Shown one piece after another: positions 38,990-43,449 of a DNA stretch of 43,449 bases (position 1 is the stretch's first letter; every line of letters starts with the position of its first letter). The position numbers and the translations under genes were made by a program. Below the pieces are notes generated by a model. It had not been told where the DNA came from. It did no database searches and saw only the letters and a list, made by a program, of their open reading frames with translations. Location of the stretch: NCBI GenBank assembly GCA_020054325.1, contig JAGVLG010000019.1, forward strand, positions 1-43,449, given 5' to 3'. The DNA is from Gammaproteobacteria bacterium. GTDB lineage: Bacteria > Pseudomonadota > Gammaproteobacteria > UBA6186 > Azoamicaceae.

Positions 38990-39024
38990 GGCTATATATT
39001 AGCCTTTATTGGAGATGATCGCAA
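38990..39024 (-). promoter_or_regulatory. AbiE operon promoter with operator dyad
   Basis: On the minus strand, TTGCGA (39019-39024) and TAATAT (38996-39001) are 17 bp apart. The exact dyad GGCTA-N5-TAGCC (38990-39004) covers the -10 box. This is a good site for autorepression by AbiEi, as known for studied AbiE systems. The start of transcription would be near 38989. Confidence 0.55.
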
Positions 39025-39404
39025 CATGACGTCCATTTTTAGACCTACAACATCCTGGAAAATACGGGCCAATTTTCGGGCCAACTATTTGCTGTGGTGG
39101 GGTTGGTTCCTAATAAAATCAAGGCTAGTAGCGAACTATTTAATCCCATTTGTGGGCAATCCAGTTATGTAGAGTTCTAATCTGGAATTATTCCTTTGCG
39201 TTTAAGCATGGGTTTGCAATTGCTAGTAATATTGCTTAAATTAAGGCAATTAGAAAGATAATAAAGCAATCGTTGCTAGCAATGAATTCATAAGCCTCAT
39301 TGCAATTGAGACTTTTATAGGTACCACTTAATTATCTGATACTCTTCCTAGATCATGCAATTTGCAATGCACGAGATGCCATGCATTGCTTTAGGTCAGT
39401 GGTA
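39025..39404. other. Non-coding stretch in the island
   Basis: No gene is supported here. It is AT-rich and contains a 10-bp palindrome TTGCTAGCAA (39273-39282), several GCAAT/ATTGC motifs around it, and an 8-bp stem GCAATGCA/TGCATTGC with a 10-nt loop (39364-39389). The stem lies 15 bp beyond the stop of the next gene; lacking a T-run on the minus strand, it is at most a weak terminator. Confidence 0.4.
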
Positions 39405-40451
39405 TTACATTGTATACTTTACTATTTGTGTGCTTGTTGATTCGCGTCTTTGTGTACTATTTACATCAACAGTAGCCTCACTAACTGTTGCACGCATTCT
39501 TCTGATTGCATCAAAATACAAGCCTGTACGAATGGTGTGATGTCCCAATACCTGCTCGCGCATTGTGTTAGCCCACAAAATTTCACTTCTTACTCTGTGT
39601 ATATCGCTAACAAGCTGTTGTAGTAATGCTAGCCCGGTTTTACATTCTGGGTAAATAATTCTTAATACGGTTTGTAACCCAGGGATATACGTCATTATGT
39701 TCCCAAATAATACTTCAGGCAGTGCCATTAAATAATTGTCTATGCTTGGTACAATTGCATGTAAATCTGATAAATAATTTTCACGCACTCTCTGCTGCAA
39801 TTTTTTCTTCACGGCTTGCTCTGGCATAATTGTATTATATGCGGCAATAGTATGATTCAAATATCGCATTGCTATCACATGTACTTCGGTAGAGTTTCTG
39901 ATATTGGCCACGCTGCCCATAAGCTCATCAATTCCAATTAATTCATCTATTGGGTCTTCATCAAACCCATCCAAAGTAATTTTAAATTTCTGCAATCCTT
40001 TTGCGCTTATAATTCTAGCAAGGTCAGAATAAATGCCATCACCAAAATTCTGGCAATAAACACCAAAATGTTTAAGTGAAGCATTTCTTCTTAACGCGCC
40101 ATGTACAGGCTCAAAGAATGTTTTAGAATCAGATACATCGCCATATAACTCTAAATCTTGTAATTTATTAAGGCTTAAAAGTAATGCTAATGCTTGTCCT
40201 GCATTTTGATCTTCACTCATCAATTCATCAACGTTTAAAGAAAGAGCAGTTAAGTTTTCTAAAGTAGCTAAGTGCTGAAGTAAAGCAATACATTCTACAA
40301 CTGATAAACCGGCATCTCCATTTGTTATTGTAAAAGATCTAATTTGTGGATTTTCATTTAATTGTTGTTCGAAATCACTAAAACGTGATGCATCACGTAC
40401 TTCTAATCCAACTACTACATCACCACTTTCTACGATTTGTTGTATTTGCAT
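39405..40451 (-). CDS. Hypothetical island protein with LRR-like and F-box-like segments
   Basis: A 348-aa protein with no signal peptide. Residues ~35-160 repeat a loose Leu-rich pattern (LENLTALSLN, LNKLQDLELYG, NASLKHFGVY, LQKFKITLDG) like leucine-rich repeats of the ribonuclease-inhibitor type. Residues 244-258 (LPEVLFGNIMTYIPG) resemble the core of an F-box. A polar tail with RREST follows. Both calls are by eye. If real, the mix of LRR and F-box would suit a protein acting in a eukaryotic host. AGGA lies 5-6 nt before the ATG. It lies inside the tRNA-Val island on the same strand as the AbiE genes but separated from them. Confidence 0.78.
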   Translation of the reverse strand: MQIQQIVESGDVVVGLEVRDASRFSDFEQQLNENPQIRSFTITNGDAGLSVVECIALLQHLATLENLTALSLNVDELMSEDQNAGQALALLLSLNKLQDLELYGDVSDSKTFFEPVHGALRRNASLKHFGVYCQNFGDGIYSDLARIISAKGLQKFKITLDGFDEDPIDELIGIDELMGSVANIRNSTEVHVIAMRYLNHTIAAYNTIMPEQAVKKKLQQRVRENYLSDLHAIVPSIDNYLMALPEVLFGNIMTYIPGLQTVLRIIYPECKTGLALLQQLVSDIHRVRSEILWANTMREQVLGHHTIRTGLYFDAIRRMRATVSEATVDVNSTQRRESTSTQIVKYTM

Positions 40452-40556
40452 TTTTATCCTATAGTTTATTATTCTAGGTTGCCAGATAGTTACGTATACT
40501 ACTTTAATTTGCCCTTAAAATCAATTATATGTACACAATAATCTAACCAGATCCAC

Positions 40557-40580
40557 TTCAATCCCAATCGCGCCTACCAA
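40557..40580 (+). repeat. Right attachment site (attR), copy of the tRNA-Val 3' end
   Basis: An exact 24-bp copy of 37147-37170. Sequence before it does not match the rest of the tRNA, so only the 3' end was duplicated. It marks the far edge of the island. Confidence 0.75.
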
Positions 40581-40680
40581 GTCAATGTTATGATTATATA
40601 ATAATTGCACACTATCATAATGTCATTAAACAATTTTCAAGCATTTTTCAAAACATTCCATTGACGGAATATTCTCTGAG

Positions 40681-40896
40681 TTGTTAAATGAATTGCGACA
40701 GGCAAGAGCAATGAGTAAAGAAAAATTAGCAGAAGAATTGAATATAAAACAATCTAGTGTATCTAAAATTGAACATAGAACTGATATCTATGTCTCAACT
40801 TTAAGAAGTTACATTGAGGCCTTGGGTGGCGAGTTAAATATTATTGCTAAATTTCCTGAGGGACAAGTGAGAATTAACCTTTTTCATGATCTGTAA
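40681..40896 (+). CDS. XRE-family antitoxin-like regulator, probably 5'-truncated
   Basis: A 71-aa helix-turn-helix protein (LAEELNIKQSSVSKIEHRTD is the HTH core) ending in GGELNIIAKFPEGQVRINLFHDL. That ending is typical of HigA-like antitoxins paired with RelE/HigB toxins. Family members normally carry 25-40 more N-terminal residues. Here the frame is open back to 40630 but has no ATG or good ribosome site, and TTG at 40681 is the only plausible start. No toxin gene is found on either side. The gene lies 100 bp beyond attR, so it may have lost its start and toxin when the region was rearranged. It may not be expressed. Confidence 0.6.
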   Translation: MLNELRQARAMSKEKLAEELNIKQSSVSKIEHRTDIYVSTLRSYIEALGGELNIIAKFPEGQVRINLFHDL

Positions 40897-41075
40897 TATG
40901 GCAAAAGTAAATGGTAAGCGAATTAATGGTTCTAAGTAAACTATAGATATATCAAGGCCTATAGCCTGCTTTCATATTTTTTAGTGTTTTACTTAAAATA
41001 AAGTATAGAGTAAATTTATGTAACTGCACAAGATAGCTGTTATGCTATAGATATAACTTTTGTGAGGATGGTATT

Positions 41076-41231
41076 TTGCCACAATTATTTTCGTTTCAAA
41101 ATATAGATGAAATCGTATTACACATCGATATAAATGGCACTATTATTGCTGAAGATAAAGCTGGCGGCGAAACAACATCTGATTTTATTGAAAAGCTAGT
41201 AGAGCGTGCCAAATCTCATGTGTCTAAATAA
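41076..41231 (+). CDS. HAD-like N-terminal fragment, 51 aa
   Basis: A short frame with a TTG start and GAGG upstream. LHIDINGTIIAED resembles HAD motif I (DxDGT), with Asn in place of the second Asp. It ends after 51 residues. I read it as the front of a HAD-like protein broken by frameshift or deletion, since the next frame overlaps it and looks like a C-terminal part. Independent function is unlikely. Confidence 0.4.
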   Translation: MPQLFSFQNIDEIVLHIDINGTIIAEDKAGGETTSDFIEKLVERAKSHVSK

Positions 41232-41481
41232 AAATCCTAGAATTTTAGACGTATTTTTTGATGATTGTGTCAAGCGTAAAGATCTTATTCATGTCGTAGA
41301 TTCTAACGGCAGCACTATGGATAAAAGTGAGGCCATAGCGCGTGGACACTTGGTTGCGGTGGATACTTTAAAAGCTATTTATGACGATGAGTATTTTATA
41401 AAAGAGCTTGTTAAAGCAATGATAAAATATTCTGATTCATTGCAGCTAGAGGCGCTACATCTTCTTAAGCTTAGTGTGTGA
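41218..41481 (+). CDS. HAD-like C-terminal fragment or small hypothetical protein
   Basis: An 87-aa frame from ATG 41218; a GTG at 41206 would add four residues. It is in the +1 frame relative to the preceding fragment and overlaps it by 14 bp. The sequence ARGHLVAVDTLKAIYDDEYFIKELV looks like a structured C-terminal helix-strand region. Together with the upstream 51 aa it would give about 137 aa, short for a full HAD protein, so an internal deletion is likely. No defined function. The 234 bp that follow hold a 57-codon minus-strand frame (41455-41628) without a ribosome site, which I do not call. Confidence 0.45.
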   Translation: MCLNKNPRILDVFFDDCVKRKDLIHVVDSNGSTMDKSEAIARGHLVAVDTLKAIYDDEYFIKELVKAMIKYSDSLQLEALHLLKLSV

Positions 41482-41715
41482 GCGACAGTCATGTATCGCA
41501 TAGGTGGCTAGACTCTCATTTAATCCTGTTGCTATACTTAGTTGGTAGCTTTGTTTATCTGATAAAGTATCCTTAGTATCATTCTCAAAGCAATTCAGGA
41601 TTGTTGCTATGGTAACGCCCAAACCCATTAAGGCTGCTGCCGCAAAATCTGAATCAGTTACTTTAATTGGACTATAATTTTATCAGTCAACTTTATATAT
41701 CAAGGATTGGGCATC

Positions 41716-41850
41716 ATGTTTAAAGTTAAATTAGTGTATGCGTTGTTGGCGTTAGTTTCATTGTGTGGTTGTGAGCCAGTAGATACTCCAGATTCAGTAA
41801 TGTTCTCAACCCAGAACACTAAATTAGAGTCTGTGCAACAACAAAGTTAG
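41716..41850 (+). CDS. Small predicted lipoprotein, 44 aa
   Basis: A 44-aa product with a short basic start, hydrophobic stretch and lipobox LCGC (Cys19), followed by a polar tail ending VQQQS. AAGGA lies 9 nt before the ATG. It resembles entericidin-type tiny lipoproteins in size and layout only. It converges with the coiled-coil gene, 13 bp apart. Confidence 0.6.
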   Translation: MFKVKLVYALLALVSLCGCEPVDTPDSVMFSTQNTKLESVQQQS

Positions 41851-41863
41851 GTAGTCTTAAGCT

Positions 41864-43285
41864 TTAAACGCTAAGGCTTGGCTTCGGTGACGGGGTCGAA
41901 AATTCCTCATATGCATCTAGATTACTTTCGACTAACTGATCAATCAAGGCGACTGTGCTTTCCAATATCTCTTGTTGCATTTCTGCAGGCAAATGATCAA
42001 GATCAAAAAAATCTTTTCTTGCTGCAATAATATGCGCTTGTTTTTTTATTTCGCTGCGTAATGCCGACATATGATGCTCATTGTAATTTTCTAAAAGTTG
42101 TCGCCTTGCTTCACCAAGATTGAATCCTGGATATTTATTCATTACATAAGCATTAAATATTCGTTCAGCCACATTATATACATGCTTTAGTTGTGTTGCT
42201 TTAGGATTTTGCAGCACCAATTTGCCTCTTCTATAATCTGAGAGGTTAGTATAAGTATTTTCAATTTCTTGTTCAGTTATTTGCTCAATGCATCTCTTTG
42301 CAATGATTCGTGTTGCAGCCTTACGTAAGATTTTTACTATTTGTTCATCTTTAATTATGCGCTCTTTAGCCACCTCAAGAGCCACTACAAAATATTTTTC
42401 TCGAGCATGTTCAGCGAGCAATCTTTGATATTCTAATTCCAAAGATAGCAAAATTGTGCCTAAGTCCATTTGTAACTGCTTCTTTAAAGCCACTTCTTGC
42501 TGGGCACGTTCCTTATTGCGGGTTGTGCTCAGGAGCTCTAGTTTTTCAGCAACCTGATCCACTAAATCTTGTTCTAAGTTTTCTTTGCGCGCTTGTAAAA
42601 TTTTCAAATCTGCGTTTTCTAGGGCTTGTAAGTCGAGCTCTAGTTTAATTATTGCTCCAGTGTATTGTTCAATTAAATTATGGTTGGTAGCAATTTCATT
42701 CTCCAAATCATAAATTTCTTGTCTGGCAGTATTTAAATCGATCTCAGTGTCTAAACGTTCTTGCAATTGTTTTGCTGTTTCTTTCAGATCGTTTTCTTCT
42801 TCTTTTGTTAATTTGGTTTTTAACGTCTTGGCTGCAAATTTGGTTGCTAATGCCCTTAGCATCTTAATTAGCCTAAGTCGTAATGTTTTAATCTCTCCTT
42901 CGAGTGCTGGTAGTTGAGGAATTGGAGCGATATTTTGCATACGTGCTGCAAGCCCAGTGTTAGGAGATAGAAAAGTTGCAATGTCTTGGGCAGAAATCTG
43001 ATCGTTTAAAATTTTTTGAGTGAAAGCCTGAAGTTCATGCGCTAAGCTCGGGAAAAGACGTAGTTGTTGGGTTTCCTCCAATAATTGTAATGCTAATAAT
43101 TCTAGCTGTATTAATTGCTGCCTTTTTTCCATTATGCGGAGCTGTAGCTCAGTTCTTCTTGTAATAAACTTGGTTTTTTGATCGTGATAATTACTTATTT
43201 CGGCTTTTCTAGCTGCTATTTTTTGTTGTAGGGCTGCTAATAGCGCAGCAACATATACATAATTTTCTTGGTTATCTAATGGCAT
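41864..43285 (-). CDS. Long coiled-coil hypothetical protein
   Basis: A 473-aa protein dominated by Gln/Glu/Leu/Lys heptads. Predicted coiled coils lie at about 12-75, 125-260 and 265-330, with a break near 100-125 (Pro-rich APIPQLPALEG). Residues 350-425 look like a helical globular region. HLPAEMQQEILEST (431-444) resembles an F-box core, and the end is a Ser/Pro tail. No signal peptide or membrane segment. Candidate structural or host-interacting protein; no family recognised. Confidence 0.8.
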   Translation of the reverse strand: MPLDNQENYVYVAALLAALQQKIAARKAEISNYHDQKTKFITRRTELQLRIMEKRQQLIQLELLALQLLEETQQLRLFPSLAHELQAFTQKILNDQISAQDIATFLSPNTGLAARMQNIAPIPQLPALEGEIKTLRLRLIKMLRALATKFAAKTLKTKLTKEEENDLKETAKQLQERLDTEIDLNTARQEIYDLENEIATNHNLIEQYTGAIIKLELDLQALENADLKILQARKENLEQDLVDQVAEKLELLSTTRNKERAQQEVALKKQLQMDLGTILLSLELEYQRLLAEHAREKYFVVALEVAKERIIKDEQIVKILRKAATRIIAKRCIEQITEQEIENTYTNLSDYRRGKLVLQNPKATQLKHVYNVAERIFNAYVMNKYPGFNLGEARRQLLENYNEHHMSALRSEIKKQAHIIAARKDFFDLDHLPAEMQQEILESTVALIDQLVESNLDAYEEFSTPSPKPSLSV

Positions 43286-43360
43286 TACTTCACCCTTAAG
43301 TTTCTCAGAATTCTAACACATGGTATGTTTATGGTCAACGCGCTGTTTGACTTTTGTTGC

Positions 43361-43405
43361 TGATACGCCAATTGCCCGGTTTTTCTGATACGCCAATTGT
43401 CCGGT
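43361..43405. repeat. Direct repeats resembling an IS21-type terminus
   Basis: TGATACGCCAATTG(C/T)CCGGT occurs at 43361-43380 and 43386-43405, a 25-bp period. On the minus strand each reads ACCGG(A/G)CAATTGGCG, sharing CCGGACA with the repeats at the left edge of the window. Such serial repeats are typical of IS21-like ends (from memory). No transposase is visible before the window ends. The rest of 43286-43449 shows no gene. Confidence 0.35.
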
Positions 43406-43449
43406 AATCCAGACTATTTCTATGTACTTACACATAGGGAGATAGTCAT

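Larger units (their letters stand above)
37171..40580. mobile_element. 3.4-kb tRNA-Val-anchored genomic island carrying an AbiE system
   Basis: The segment lies between an intact tRNA-Val gene and an exact 24-bp copy of that tRNA's 3' end. It carries abiEi, abiEii and one unknown gene, all on the minus strand. No integrase, transposase or excisionase is present. It is therefore a decayed island or a satellite moved by an integrase acting from elsewhere. The toxin-antitoxin pair could have kept it from being lost. Confidence 0.65.

Noticed and set aside
38891-39172. Plus-strand frame of 93 codons running from abiEi into the island gap
   Set aside because: It lies antisense to the abiEi start, promoter and operator, and shows no recognisable domain.
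40898-40939. Thirteen-codon frame MAKVNGKRINGSK right after the XRE gene
   Set aside because: Too short and lacking a ribosome site; perhaps the stub of a lost downstream gene.
41455-41628. Minus-strand frame of 57 codons starting MGLGVTIATIL
   Set aside because: It looks protein-like but has no ribosome site, overlaps the preceding gene and matches nothing I know.

Overview
The window is a 43.4 kb, AT-rich stretch of chromosome from a Gram-negative bacterium, most likely a gammaproteobacterium. TamA/TamB, an Hda-type DnaA regulator, a DUF2066 gene directly before hda, an Rrf2-led SUF operon, AcnA, FumC and a Mip-like FKBP all fit this. Several large proteins of no recognisable family, a secreted Ser/Pro-repeat protein of eukaryotic appearance and two proteins with weak F-box-like motifs suggest a host-associated, perhaps Legionellales-like, lifestyle. 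That placement is inference; there is no rRNA gene to settle it.

Layout. 1-172: a short pair of repeats resembling an IS21-type end. 173-2365: a large unknown protein. 2362-7147 (minus): the stress/stationary-phase cluster prkA-yeaH-spoVR as one tight operon. 7331-8308 (minus): a secreted protein with seven 75-bp in-frame repeats. 8408-15875 (minus): a fused ABC permease, its ATPase, tamA and tamB. 15934-17417 (plus): a DUF2066 protein and hda. 17406-20499: an exported unknown protein, an EamA/DMT transporter, uppP and wrbA. 20481-26024 (minus): the SUF Fe-S assembly operon sufR-sufB-sufC-sufD-sufS-sufU plus a Rieske ferredoxin; sufC is split by one missing A in a poly-A run. 26248-27246 (plus): a DUF4015 lipoprotein. 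27254-29044 (minus): an internally duplicated unknown protein. 29133-35189 (minus): acnA-fumC-FKBP-TPR/methyltransferase. 35300-36928 (minus): an HPt-REC-REC-GGDEF protein.

37095-40580 is the accessory part. A tRNA-Val(GAC) gene is followed 3.4 kb later by an exact 24-bp copy of its 3' end. This is the usual footprint of integration at a tRNA gene. Between the copies lie an AbiEi/AbiEii toxin-antitoxin operon with a visible promoter/operator and an unknown protein with an F-box-like motif; there is no integrase. Right of the island are a truncated XRE antitoxin, a broken HAD-like gene, a tiny lipoprotein and a long coiled-coil protein. The window ends in another pair of IS-end-like direct repeats, so the sequence may be a contig bounded by insertion sequences.

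Working together: the SUF operon can supply Fe-S clusters to AcnA and the Rieske protein; TamA/TamB serve outer-membrane assembly; PrkA/YeaH/SpoVR and the diguanylate cyclase are stress and signalling modules. The best leads for new biology are the tRNA-anchored AbiE island, the Ser/Pro-repeat secreted protein, the sufC frameshift, and the leader structures before the DUF4015 lipoprotein and the SUF regulator.
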